The translations under genes were made by a program, and so were the position numbers. A DNA stretch of 64,000 nucleotides, taken from JACQAP01 sp035548375. GTDB taxonomy: Bacteria; Pseudomonadota; Gammaproteobacteria; Burkholderiales; JACQAP01. The stretch spans positions 6,272 to 70,271 of the forward strand of contig DASZTG010000069.1 of assembly GCA_035548375.1 (NCBI GenBank), in the 5' to 3' direction. The notes beneath the pieces were generated by a model. That model saw only the letters and a list, made by a program, of their open reading frames with translations, was not told where the DNA came from and ran no database searches. Position 1 is the stretch's first letter. Each line of letters begins with the position of its first letter. Below, piece after piece: positions 52,613 through 61,408 of the stretch.

Positions 52613-53729
52613 TCTCCGATGGTGCGCCGAAACGCTTCGGCGGCCCCCAATACCCGGTGCCGCGGCTGACGTAGATCCACAGGTCGTCGAGCCGGTGCAG
52701 CCCCGCGACGAAGGGCTGCACGAACTTGATCGCCAGGTTCCACGGAAAGAACTGCCCGCCGTGGGTGTGTCCGGATAGCTGCAGGTCGTAGTCCGATTTC
52801 GCCGCGGTGAACGCGGTGCGGGGCTGGTGGGCCAGCAGGATTTTCACCGCGGCATCCGCCGGCGCGCCGGCGAGCGCCCGCGCCGGGTCGCTGCGCTGTG
52901 CCGGATCGAAGTGGTGGGCGCTGTAGTCGGTCACGCCCGCGACGATGACAGCTTCACCTTCATGATCGAGCACGGCGTGCTCGTTGAGCAGCACGCGCAG
53001 CCCGAGCCGGCGCATCTCGGCGATCCATGCGTTGGCGCCCGAATAGTATTCGTGGTTTCCCGTCACGAAGTAGGTGCCGTGCCGCGAGGAGAGTCGCGCC
53101 AGCGGCGCGGTGTGCGGCGCCAGGCGATTGACGCCGCCGTCCACGAGGTCGCCCGTCACGGCGACCATGTCCGGATGCAGGGCGTTGACCGCATCGACGA
53201 TCCTGCCGACGTAGTCGCCCTTGATCGTGGAGCCGACGTGGACGTCGCTGATCTGCGCGATGCTGAATCCGTCCAGCCTCGCGGGCAGTCCCGCGATCGG
53301 TACGTCGACCGTGCGGACGGCGGCACGCCGACGCGCATTCGCGTAACCCGCGACGGTCATCAGCAGCGCGACACCCGGCACCGCCGCCGCGCTCCAGCGA
53401 TGCAGCGCCAGCAAGGTTGCCGCATCCATGAAATTCCCGCCCGCGGCAAACGCGGCAAAGAGCAGAAGGTCGCGCAGCAGTGTCAGCACCAGCAGCGACG
53501 AGAAAAATCCCATCGCTATGAAACCGGCGCCCGAAAGCTGGTCCGCTATCGGGCTGAGCTTGTTGCGCCTGGCGAACTCGCCGAAAGGCATGACGCAGGC
53601 CGAGAAAGCGAGCGCGATGACGACGAAGGCCGTTCCCCAGTTTCCGTAAGGCATGTCGGGAATGAGGCGCCAGCCCATGTAAAGGTGCACCGCGACGATG
53701 ATCAGGGCCAGGCGAAGGGAGGTGCGCAT
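52578..53729 (-). CDS. Membrane-anchored metallophosphoesterase (YkuE-like)
   Basis: A 383-residue protein with four or five N-terminal helices (1-130) and a C-terminal calcineurin-like domain. The metal motifs are SDVHVGS, TGDLVDGG, TGNHEYYSG and SGHTHGGQ, in the right order. YkuE-type enzymes hydrolyse lipid-linked or cell-wall phosphodiesters. The gene is convergent with the CNB-TrxR gene and overlaps its end. Confidence 0.9.
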   Translation of the reverse strand: MRTSLRLALIIVAVHLYMGWRLIPDMPYGNWGTAFVVIALAFSACVMPFGEFARRNKLSPIADQLSGAGFIAMGFFSSLLVLTLLRDLLLFAAFAAGGNFMDAATLLALHRWSAAAVPGVALLMTVAGYANARRRAAVRTVDVPIAGLPARLDGFSIAQISDVHVGSTIKGDYVGRIVDAVNALHPDMVAVTGDLVDGGVNRLAPHTAPLARLSSRHGTYFVTGNHEYYSGANAWIAEMRRLGLRVLLNEHAVLDHEGEAVIVAGVTDYSAHHFDPAQRSDPARALAGAPADAAVKILLAHQPRTAFTAAKSDYDLQLSGHTHGGQFFPWNLAIKFVQPFVAGLHRLDDLWIYVSRGTGYWGPPKRFGAPSEITYLRLVPAKA

Positions 53730-53922
53730 TGCGAAAAGGAAGGGCAGCCCGGAACGGGCGACAGGAACAAGGTGGGGCCTCCCCGCTTCGCGCGCAAGGG
53801 GCGGGCAGGTGAATTTTCAGGCGAGGCCTTTCCGGCGACGCGGCTCGGATGGCACCTGTATGGCGCCGACATGCCGCCGCGCGCGGACTTCGGTACATAA
53901 TGCCGGCCAGCGCCCGCATTGC

Positions 53923-56808
53923 ATGGAACGCATGGCCGAACCCGATCATTTGCTGCTGCAGTTCGATGCATTCGAGCTGAACGAGAGCGACGCACGGCTG
54001 ACGCGCGCGGGGCAACCTGTGGCGCTTGCGCCAAAAGCGTTCGACGTGTTGTGTGCGCTCGCGCGCCAGCCCGGCAAGCTGGTCACCAAGTCGGCGTTGC
54101 TCGACGCCGTGTGGGGACACCAGCACGTCAGCGAGTCTGTCCTCAAGTCCACGATCAGCGAGCTGCGTGCCGCGCTCGCGGACGACGCAAGGCAGCCGCG
54201 CTTCATCGAGACAGCCTCGCGGCGCGGCTATCGATTCGTCGGGCTCTCGCGCCAGGCCGGCGCAACTTCTCTCGTCGATGACGTCGCACCGGCGACTGGC
54301 GTGCCGGAGCTCGTCGGTCGCAAGGATGCGCTCCGACGTCTGCAGTCCTGCTGGGCTACCGCGAAATCCGGACGCAGGCAGGTGTTCTGGATCGCGGGCG
54401 AGGCGGGGGTGGGCAAAACGACATTGATCGAGGCATTCGTCGCAACCTCGGGTGCGTCCATCGTCGCGCGCGGCCAGTGCGTCGAGCAGACCGGCGCGGG
54501 CGAGCCCTACTTGCCGGTCCTCGAGGCGCTCGGCGAGCTGTGCCGCGGCGATACCGACTTGGTCGCGCTGTTGCGGTCGGTTGCGCCGACCTGGCTGGCG
54601 CAAATGCCGTGGCTATGCACCGAGGCCGAGCGCGACGTGCTCGGCCGCTCGCTCGCGGGCTCGGGCCCGCAGCGCATGCTGCGCGAGCTGGGCGAACTGC
54701 TCGATCGCTACACGCAGGAACGCCCGCTGCTTCTGGTGACCGAGGATCTGCACTGGAGCGACCACGCCACCATCCGCCTGATCGATTACTTCGCGCGCCG
54801 CCGCAATCCGTCGCGGATCATGTGGCTTGCGAGCTTCCGGCTGGCCGAGGTCATCTCGGAAGACCATCCGCTGAAGGCGCTGCGGCACGAGCTCCGCATG
54901 CACCGCCTGTGCGAAGAGATCCTGCTCGACCCGTTCTCGGAGAGCGAGGTCGCCGAATACGTCGCGGAGCGCTTCCCTCACAGCGAAGCGCCCGAGGCCT
55001 TCGTGCGCATGGTGCATTCGCATACCGACGGGTTGCCGCTGTTCGTCGTCAACGTCATCGAAGATCTCATATCGCAAGGCGAGCTGCGCGAAGATTCCCT
55101 GGCGCGATTCGCGCCCGATCGCCTGCAGGTACCGGAGAACCTGGCCGGAGTCATCGAGAAGCAGATCGCGCGGCTGTCGGACGAGGATCGCAGCTTGCTC
55201 GAGACGGCGGCGATCTGCGGCGTCGAGTTCCGTCCGACCGTGGTGGCGGACGCCCTTGCGCGTGACCCGGCCTGGGTCGCCGCGCGCTGCGAAGCGCTGG
55301 CGGGGCAACAGCATTGGCTTGACGTCGTGGCGGTGTCCACGCGCGCGGACGGATCACTGGATGGCCGTTTCGCTTTCCGCCACGCGCTCTATCGCCACGT
55401 GTTTTACCAGCGCATCGGCGGCCTTACCCGCGCGCAATTGCATCGCGGTGTCGCGGTATCGCTTGCGCGCGCGCAGGCCGCCGGCGCCCCGGTAGCGGCG
55501 GCCGAACTGGCGCTGCACCATGAGCGCAGCCACGACATCGCGGCGGCGTTGCAGCAGTACGCGCTGGCCGCGATCGCGGCCTTGCGCCAGTTCGCGCCCA
55601 TCGAGGCAGTCAAGTTGACGGCGCAAGCGCTGGCGCTGTTGCCCCGGCTTCCCGACAACCTCGAGCGCAAGCAGCTCGAACTGACGGTCGTGGCGCCGCG
55701 CGCCGTGGCCTGCGCGCAATCGATGGGCATCGCGTCGCCGGAAGCGCGCGCCGCGTTCGAGCGCGCCTACGTGCTGTGCGACGTCGTGCCGCAGAGCGGG
55801 GCACGCGCCATGGAGTTGAGCGGCCTGGGCTGGGTTTACTACGCACGCGGAGAGTATGCCCAGGCCCTTGCGGTGGCAACGCGCATCCACGCGCTTTCGC
55901 TTGCCCAGGCGGACGGCATGCTCGAGGTGGCGTCTTCCAATTTGATGGGTGCCACGCTTGCCCACCAGGGCGAGCTGGAATCCGGTCGTCAATGGTTGGA
56001 AAACGGCTTGAGGGTTTTCGATGCGCTCGGCGAGCGCGTGTCGAATTTCCCGACGGTCGTGGACCTCAAGGTCTCGCTGGCGTCCCGCCTGGCGCACGTG
56101 CTCTCGCAGCTCGGGCTGGCCGACAGCGCCCGCAGGCAGGCCGCGGATTCGATTGCTCGCGCGGATGCGATCGAGCAGCCGTATGCACGCATGATCGGGC
56201 AGTTCTTTGCCGCGATAGTCGAAGTCAGGCTGGACGAGCCCGCGCGGGCGCGCGAGCTGGCCGAGGCCATGCAGCAGACGGTGGCCGACCATGCCTTCGT
56301 GCAGGGGGACGGCCTGTGGCGCTGGATCAAGGGCTGGGCGATGGCCAGGCAGGGCGAAGCCGAGCCCGGTTACGCGCTGATCCTCGAAGGCTTCGAGCAC
56401 CACATGCGTATTAGCATGTTCAGCGGCGCCGCCTCGGTACTCGGGCATGCCGCCGAGACCGCCCTGCTGCTGGGGCGCGAGGCCGAAGCGCGCAAGCATC
56501 TGGAAGAAGGCTTCGCGCTCGCCGCGAAGACGGGCGAAGGCATATTCCTCCCCGATCTCCATCTTGCGAGCGCGCGCGTCGCCGCGCAGTCCGGGGATGC
56601 GAAGCGGGCGCGTGCAGATGCGACGAAGGCATTGGACCTCGCTCGTGCGCAACAGGCAGGCTGGCCGGAACTGCAGGCGCTTGTCTGCCTGTGCGAATTG
56701 AGCGATGCGAACGCGCAGGACCGGGCAAGCCTGAATTCCCTGTGCCAACGCCTCACCGAAGGCCGGGAAACCTCTCTCTTCCGGCGTGCGCTCGACCTGG
56801 CCGGATAG
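53923..56808 (+). CDS. Large winged-helix / AAA / TPR transcriptional regulator
   Basis: A 961-residue regulator. Residues 8-108 are an OmpR/CadC-type winged helix (FDAFELNESDARL, LKSTISELRAAL, TASRRGYRFVG), 125-470 an AAA ATPase with Walker A GEAGVGKTTL at about 159-168 and Walker B LLLVTEDLHWSD, and the remaining 480 residues are TPR-like helical repeats. It resembles LuxR/LAL and SARP-type STAND regulators but with an N-terminal wHTH. It is upstream of, and probably controls, the efflux operon. ATG 53923 or 53932 could be the start. Confidence 0.85.
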   Translation: MERMAEPDHLLLQFDAFELNESDARLTRAGQPVALAPKAFDVLCALARQPGKLVTKSALLDAVWGHQHVSESVLKSTISELRAALADDARQPRFIETASRRGYRFVGLSRQAGATSLVDDVAPATGVPELVGRKDALRRLQSCWATAKSGRRQVFWIAGEAGVGKTTLIEAFVATSGASIVARGQCVEQTGAGEPYLPVLEALGELCRGDTDLVALLRSVAPTWLAQMPWLCTEAERDVLGRSLAGSGPQRMLRELGELLDRYTQERPLLLVTEDLHWSDHATIRLIDYFARRRNPSRIMWLASFRLAEVISEDHPLKALRHELRMHRLCEEILLDPFSESEVAEYVAERFPHSEAPEAFVRMVHSHTDGLPLFVVNVIEDLISQGELREDSLARFAPDRLQVPENLAGVIEKQIARLSDEDRSLLETAAICGVEFRPTVVADALARDPAWVAARCEALAGQQHWLDVVAVSTRADGSLDGRFAFRHALYRHVFYQRIGGLTRAQLHRGVAVSLARAQAAGAPVAAAELALHHERSHDIAAALQQYALAAIAALRQFAPIEAVKLTAQALALLPRLPDNLERKQLELTVVAPRAVACAQSMGIASPEARAAFERAYVLCDVVPQSGARAMELSGLGWVYYARGEYAQALAVATRIHALSLAQADGMLEVASSNLMGATLAHQGELESGRQWLENGLRVFDALGERVSNFPTVVDLKVSLASRLAHVLSQLGLADSARRQAADSIARADAIEQPYARMIGQFFAAIVEVRLDEPARARELAEAMQQTVADHAFVQGDGLWRWIKGWAMARQGEAEPGYALILEGFEHHMRISMFSGAASVLGHAAETALLLGREAEARKHLEEGFALAAKTGEGIFLPDLHLASARVAAQSGDAKRARADATKALDLARAQQAGWPELQALVCLCELSDANAQDRASLNSLCQRLTEGRETSLFRRALDLAG

Positions 56809-56979
56809 CCGCAAGTCCCGCAAGTCTTTGTTCCCGCATCGCTGATCGATCATCGGCGAGGCGGCCTCTGCACGGCCGCGCCACCCGAATCCCGACCGAA
56901 ACCAGACGGTTTCCGGACGACTTCGCCGGCGCCGGTTCCCATACTGCGTCCCACGTAAACCAGCCAAACGGAACCGCAG

Positions 56980-57189
56980 ATGACCCTGAACCCGCAACCG
57001 AACTACCCGAACTCGCGCAGCTATGTGGTCAAGGTCCATCGCGATGCCCGCGCGGCCGGCGGCGAGATCGCCGGCCGCCTGGAAAACATGGCTTCGGGCC
57101 ACTCATTCGAATTCAGCACCGGCGAGCAATTGCTGGCCTGCATCGCGCAGGACCTGTCGCCGACAACCAGGGAAGGGGGGATCAAGTGA
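56980..57189 (+). CDS. Small conserved-type protein coupled to the efflux operon
   Basis: A 69-residue protein (MTLNPQPNYPNSRSYVVKVH at the start, then GRLENMASGHSFEFSTGEQL) with no signal peptide. I recall similar short reading frames in betaproteobacteria but no function. Its TGA stop overlaps the GTG start of the outer-membrane lipoprotein by 4 bases (GTGA), which suggests translational coupling. Confidence 0.65.
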   Translation: MTLNPQPNYPNSRSYVVKVHRDARAAGGEIAGRLENMASGHSFEFSTGEQLLACIAQDLSPTTREGGIK

Positions 57190-58628
57190 AGCACGCAACT
57201 ATTACAGCTACTGCCGCGGCAAGAACGCTTGTACCGTTCATCGCGCTTGCACTCGGTGCCTGCGCCGGCCTGCCGGAAAGCAACGCGCGTCCGCAAACAA
57301 AGGGCGCTGCGCAGTACGCCACGTCGCAATCGTTCGCGGCGCCGGCGGCGCAGTGGCCCGCGGATGAATGGTGGAAGTCGTACGGCGACGCGCAACTCGA
57401 TCAACTCATCGACGAAGCGCTGGCGGGCGCGCCCAACATCGCGGTGGCCCGGGCGAGGCTGAGTCGCGCAGAGGCGTCGGTGCAAGTCGCAGGCGCCGCG
57501 ACGAAGCCGCAACTCGGCGCCAACGCCTCGGCGACCGAGCAGAAGCAAAGCTATAACTACCTGAGCCCGCGCGCCATGACCCCGCAGGGCTGGAATGACT
57601 ACGGTCGCGCGACGCTGGACTTTTCATGGGAGCTGGACTTCTGGGGCAAGAATCGCGCGGCGCTGGCCGCGGCGACTTCCGAAGCCGACGCGGCACGGGC
57701 CGACGAAGCCCAGGCGCGGCTGACGCTTTCCAGCTCGATCGCGTCCGGGTATGCGGAACTGGCGCGCGAGTTTGCGCAACTCGATACCGCCAGGGCCGCA
57801 CTCGACGTGCGCAGCAAGACCGCCGACCTGTTCCGTCGCCGCTTCGAGAATGGCCTGGAGACGCGCGGCGGCGTGAAGCAGGTCGAAGCGCGGCGTGCGT
57901 CCGCCGCAGCCGACGTGTTCGCGATCGAGGAGCAAATCGGCCTGCAGCGCAACCGCATCGCCGCGCTGATGGGCGCCGGGCCGGATCGCGGCCTCGCCAT
58001 CCGGCGGCCGGCGATCGACATCTCGAAATCTTTCGGCCTGCCGCAGAACCTCGCGGCCGACCTGGTCGGCCGCCGGCCGGACATCGTCGCGTCGCGGCTG
58101 CGTGCCGAGGCGGCGGCGAAACGCATCGACCAGTCGCGCGCCGCGTTCTACCCGAACGTGAACCTGGCCGCATTCATCGGCGTGCAGTCGCTCGGGCTCG
58201 ACATGCTGACGAAGAATGGCTCTTCGATCGGCAGCATCGGCCCGGCGGTGTCGCTGCCGATCTTCGACGGCGGGCGTTTGCGCGGCAACTTGCGCGCGTC
58301 CGAGGCCGACTACGCGGAAGCCGTGGCCAACTACGACCGCACGCTGGTGCAGGCCCTGCAGGACGTCGCCGACGCCGCGACCAGTCGCAAGGCGCTCGAC
58401 GGCCAGCTCGGCAAGACGCTCGAAGCCGTGGATGCCGCGCGCGAAGCCTGGCGCATCCAGGGCAACCGCTACGAAGGCGCGCTCGCGACTTACCTGGACG
58501 TGCTGTCCGCCGAGGACAGCCTGCTCGGCAGCCTGAGCGTGCTCACCGACCTGCAATCGCGTTCGCTGACCCTGGACGTTGCGCTGGTGCGCGCGTTGGG
58601 CGGCGGCTACGCGACGACCACCCAGTAG
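57186..58628 (+). CDS. NodT-family outer-membrane efflux lipoprotein
   Basis: A 480-residue TolC-like channel. The GTG at 57186 starts a lipoprotein signal ending in the lipobox LGAC. The two OEP repeats are at about 60-250 and 280-460 (WWKSYGDAQLDQLIDEAL, LVGRRPDIVASRLRAEAA, SLPIFDGGRLRGNLRASE). GGGGGG is before the start. It pairs with the EmrA and EmrB proteins encoded next to form a tripartite exporter through both membranes. Confidence 0.92.
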   Translation: MKHATITATAAARTLVPFIALALGACAGLPESNARPQTKGAAQYATSQSFAAPAAQWPADEWWKSYGDAQLDQLIDEALAGAPNIAVARARLSRAEASVQVAGAATKPQLGANASATEQKQSYNYLSPRAMTPQGWNDYGRATLDFSWELDFWGKNRAALAAATSEADAARADEAQARLTLSSSIASGYAELAREFAQLDTARAALDVRSKTADLFRRRFENGLETRGGVKQVEARRASAAADVFAIEEQIGLQRNRIAALMGAGPDRGLAIRRPAIDISKSFGLPQNLAADLVGRRPDIVASRLRAEAAAKRIDQSRAAFYPNVNLAAFIGVQSLGLDMLTKNGSSIGSIGPAVSLPIFDGGRLRGNLRASEADYAEAVANYDRTLVQALQDVADAATSRKALDGQLGKTLEAVDAAREAWRIQGNRYEGALATYLDVLSAEDSLLGSLSVLTDLQSRSLTLDVALVRALGGGYATTTQ

Positions 58629-58667
58629 CGAACCAGAAACGAAACCAACCGGGAAAAGGAGAGAAAC

Positions 58668-59849
58668 GTGTCAAAGATGGAAAACGCAGTGCTCGAATCC
58701 GCCACCGCGCAAGCCGCGATCGAAACGGCGCAAGCCGAAACCGACCAGCGCAACCGCTCGCGGCGCAAGAAGCTGTTCATTGCGCTGGGTGCGGTGGTGC
58801 TGAAGGTGGCGGCGGGAGTGTGGGGCTACGAATATTTCATTGCTTCGCACTACGTCACCACAGACAACGCCTATACGGCCGCCGAGATGGCGCAAGTCAC
58901 GCCCGCGGTGAGCGGCATCGTGCGCGAAGTCCGCGTTACGGACACGCAGGTCGTGAAACAGGGCGATGTCGTCGTCGTGCTGGATGACGTCGACGCGCGA
59001 CTCGCACTGGAGCAGGCGGAGGCAGAGCTGGGCCGCTCAGTGCGGCGGGTGCGTGGCTATGTCGCCAACGACCAGAGCCTCGCAGCGCAAATAGCAGCGC
59101 GCGAGTCGGACGAAAAGCGCTCGGCCGCGCAGGTGGAAAGCGCTATCGCCGATTTCGACCGCGCCCAGCTCGACCTGCAGCGCCGCGAAGCGCTGGCGGC
59201 GTCCGGTTCCGTTTCCGGCGATGAATTGTCCAAGGCCCGCAATGCGTTCGAAACCGCGAAGGCCAGTCTCGCCTCGGCATACGCGCAATCCGCGCAATCG
59301 CGCGCCAATCGCACGGCCGCAATCGGCTCGCGCGAAGCGAATGCGGTGCTGATCGCCAACGCGTCCGAAGACAGCAATCCGGAAGTCGCACTCGCCCGCG
59401 CCAAGCGCGACCAGGCGAAGGTCAACCTCGAGCGCACCGTGATTCGCGCGCCTGTCGACGGCGTGGTGGCCAAGCGTTCCGTGCAGGTCGGCCAGCAGAT
59501 CCAGTCCGGCGCCGCGCTGCTGTCCGTGGTGCCTGTGGCCTCCGTGCACGTCGATGCGAATTTCAAGGAAGGCCAGCTCGACCAGGTGCGCATCGGCCAG
59601 CCGGTCGAGATGCACTCGGACGTGTATGGGACGAAGGTCAAGTACCGTGGCGTCGTTGCCGGCTTGGCGGGCGGAACGGGTTCGACGTTCGCGACCATTC
59701 CGGCACAGAACGCCACGGGGAACTGGATCAAGGTGGTGCAGCGCGTGCCGGTGCGCGTCGAGATCGATCCGGCCGACCTCGCCGCGCGGCCGCTGCAGGT
59801 CGGCTTGTCCATGACCGCCACCATCGACACGCGCACCCGCGTCCAGTAA
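58668..59849 (+). CDS. emrA: HlyD/EmrA-family membrane fusion protein
   Basis: A 393-residue periplasmic adaptor. One membrane helix (LFIALGAVVLKVAAGVWG) at about residues 42-59 is followed by the lipoyl segment (TTDNAYTAAEMAQVTPAVSG), a long alpha-helical hairpin (about 105-235) and the beta-barrel (VPVASVHVDANFKEGQL). The GTG at 58668 with AAGGAG six bases upstream is the likely start. It links the EmrB transporter to the outer-membrane channel. Confidence 0.92.
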   Translation: MSKMENAVLESATAQAAIETAQAETDQRNRSRRKKLFIALGAVVLKVAAGVWGYEYFIASHYVTTDNAYTAAEMAQVTPAVSGIVREVRVTDTQVVKQGDVVVVLDDVDARLALEQAEAELGRSVRRVRGYVANDQSLAAQIAARESDEKRSAAQVESAIADFDRAQLDLQRREALAASGSVSGDELSKARNAFETAKASLASAYAQSAQSRANRTAAIGSREANAVLIANASEDSNPEVALARAKRDQAKVNLERTVIRAPVDGVVAKRSVQVGQQIQSGAALLSVVPVASVHVDANFKEGQLDQVRIGQPVEMHSDVYGTKVKYRGVVAGLAGGTGSTFATIPAQNATGNWIKVVQRVPVRVEIDPADLAARPLQVGLSMTATIDTRTRVQ

Positions 59850-59859
59850 GGGAATCGCC

Positions 59860-61401
59860 ATGTCCACGTTGAAGACAACCGATCACGATGCGCCGCTCAA
59901 GGGCGGCGCGCTCCTGCTGGCCGCGATCGTGCTGGCGACGGCGAACTTCATGGCCGTGCTGGACATGACGATCGCCAACGTCTCGATCCCCAACATCACA
60001 GGAAGCCTCGGCATCAGCTCCAGCCAGGGCACCTGGGTCATCACCTCATATTCGGTGGCGGAGGCCATCATCGTGCCGTTGACGGGCTGGCTCGCGGCCC
60101 GCTTCGGTGCCGTGCGCGTGTTCACGACCGCGATGGGATTATTCGGGTTGTTTTCCGCGGTGTGCGGCATGTCGGTCAGCCTTGGAATGCTGGTGTTCGG
60201 CCGCATCATGCAGGGCCTGTCGGGAGGCGTGCTGATGCCGTTGTCGCAGACATTGCTGATGCGCATTTTCCCGAAGGACAAGGCACCGCAGGCGATGGCA
60301 CTGTGGGCGATGACGACCCTGGTTGCGCCCATCGTCGGTCCCGTCCTCGGCGGCTACCTTTGCGACAACTACGCCTGGCCGGTGATTTTCTTCATCAACG
60401 TGCCGCTGGCCATCCTGTGCGCGCCGATCGCCCTGCGCATGCTGAAACGCTACGAAACCACGATCGTGCGCCTGCCGATCGACAAGGTCGGGCTCCTCTT
60501 GCTGATCGTTTTCGTCGGCGCGCTGCAGTTGATGCTGGATCTGGGCAAGGAGCACGACTGGTTCGAATCGACCGCGATCTGCCTGCTCGCCGTCGTTGCT
60601 GCGATAGGCTTCGTCGCATTCCTGATCTGGGAATTGACCGAGCGCAACCCGATCGTGGATTTGCGCGTGTTCCGGCATCGCGGTTTCACGACTGCCGTGC
60701 TGGCACTCGCCCTCGGATTCGGCGCGATATTCGGCATGAACGTGCTGACGCCGCTGTGGCTGCAGAGCTACATGGGTTACACGGCAACCTGGGCGGGGCT
60801 GGCAACGGCCTGGAGCGGTGTCCTGGCCGTCGCCGCGGCGCCCGCGGCGGGCATGCTGATCGCGAAGACCGATCCGCGCCGGCTGATTTTCGCCGGCCTG
60901 ATGTGGCTGGCGCTCGTGACCCTGTGGCGCACCTTCGCCACCACCGACATGACCTACTGGCAGATCGCGCATCCGCTGATCCTGATGGGCTTGGGCCTGC
61001 CGTTTTTCTTCGTACCGGTCACCGCGCTGGCGCTGGGCAGCGTGGAAGAGCACGAAATGGCCTCCGCCGCGGGCCTGCAGAATTTCCTGCGCACCTTGGC
61101 GGGTGCGATCGCCACTTCGGTGGTCACGACGGCGTGGGAAAACAAGACCAGCGTGATCCACGCCGAGATGGTGGGCGACGTCGACCGCACCGGGGAAATG
61201 GCGCGCACGCTGACCGGATCGGGCATGGGGCCCGACGCGATCCGCAACATGCTCGACAACCTGCTGCAGGGGCAAAGCGTCATGCTCGCGACCAACGAGA
61301 TCATGACGATCGTCGCGTTCGTGTGCAGTCTGGGTGCCTTCCTGATCTGGATGGCGCCGCGGCCGACGCGCGCGGTGGACATGACCCAGGCGGGTCACTG
61401 A
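59860..61401 (+). CDS. emrB: EmrB-type DHA2 MFS drug:H+ antiporter
   Basis: A 513-residue protein with 14 helices. The DHA2 motif is in LDMTIANVSIPNITGSLG, and the motif C region PIVGPVLGGYLCDNYAW follows in the fifth helix. It extrudes hydrophobic drugs through EmrA and the outer-membrane lipoprotein. It is the last gene of the plus-strand operon and converges on a kinase gene. Confidence 0.94.
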   Translation: MSTLKTTDHDAPLKGGALLLAAIVLATANFMAVLDMTIANVSIPNITGSLGISSSQGTWVITSYSVAEAIIVPLTGWLAARFGAVRVFTTAMGLFGLFSAVCGMSVSLGMLVFGRIMQGLSGGVLMPLSQTLLMRIFPKDKAPQAMALWAMTTLVAPIVGPVLGGYLCDNYAWPVIFFINVPLAILCAPIALRMLKRYETTIVRLPIDKVGLLLLIVFVGALQLMLDLGKEHDWFESTAICLLAVVAAIGFVAFLIWELTERNPIVDLRVFRHRGFTTAVLALALGFGAIFGMNVLTPLWLQSYMGYTATWAGLATAWSGVLAVAAAPAAGMLIAKTDPRRLIFAGLMWLALVTLWRTFATTDMTYWQIAHPLILMGLGLPFFFVPVTALALGSVEEHEMASAAGLQNFLRTLAGAIATSVVTTAWENKTSVIHAEMVGDVDRTGEMARTLTGSGMGPDAIRNMLDNLLQGQSVMLATNEIMTIVAFVCSLGAFLIWMAPRPTRAVDMTQAGH

Positions 61402-61408
61402 GCGACGG

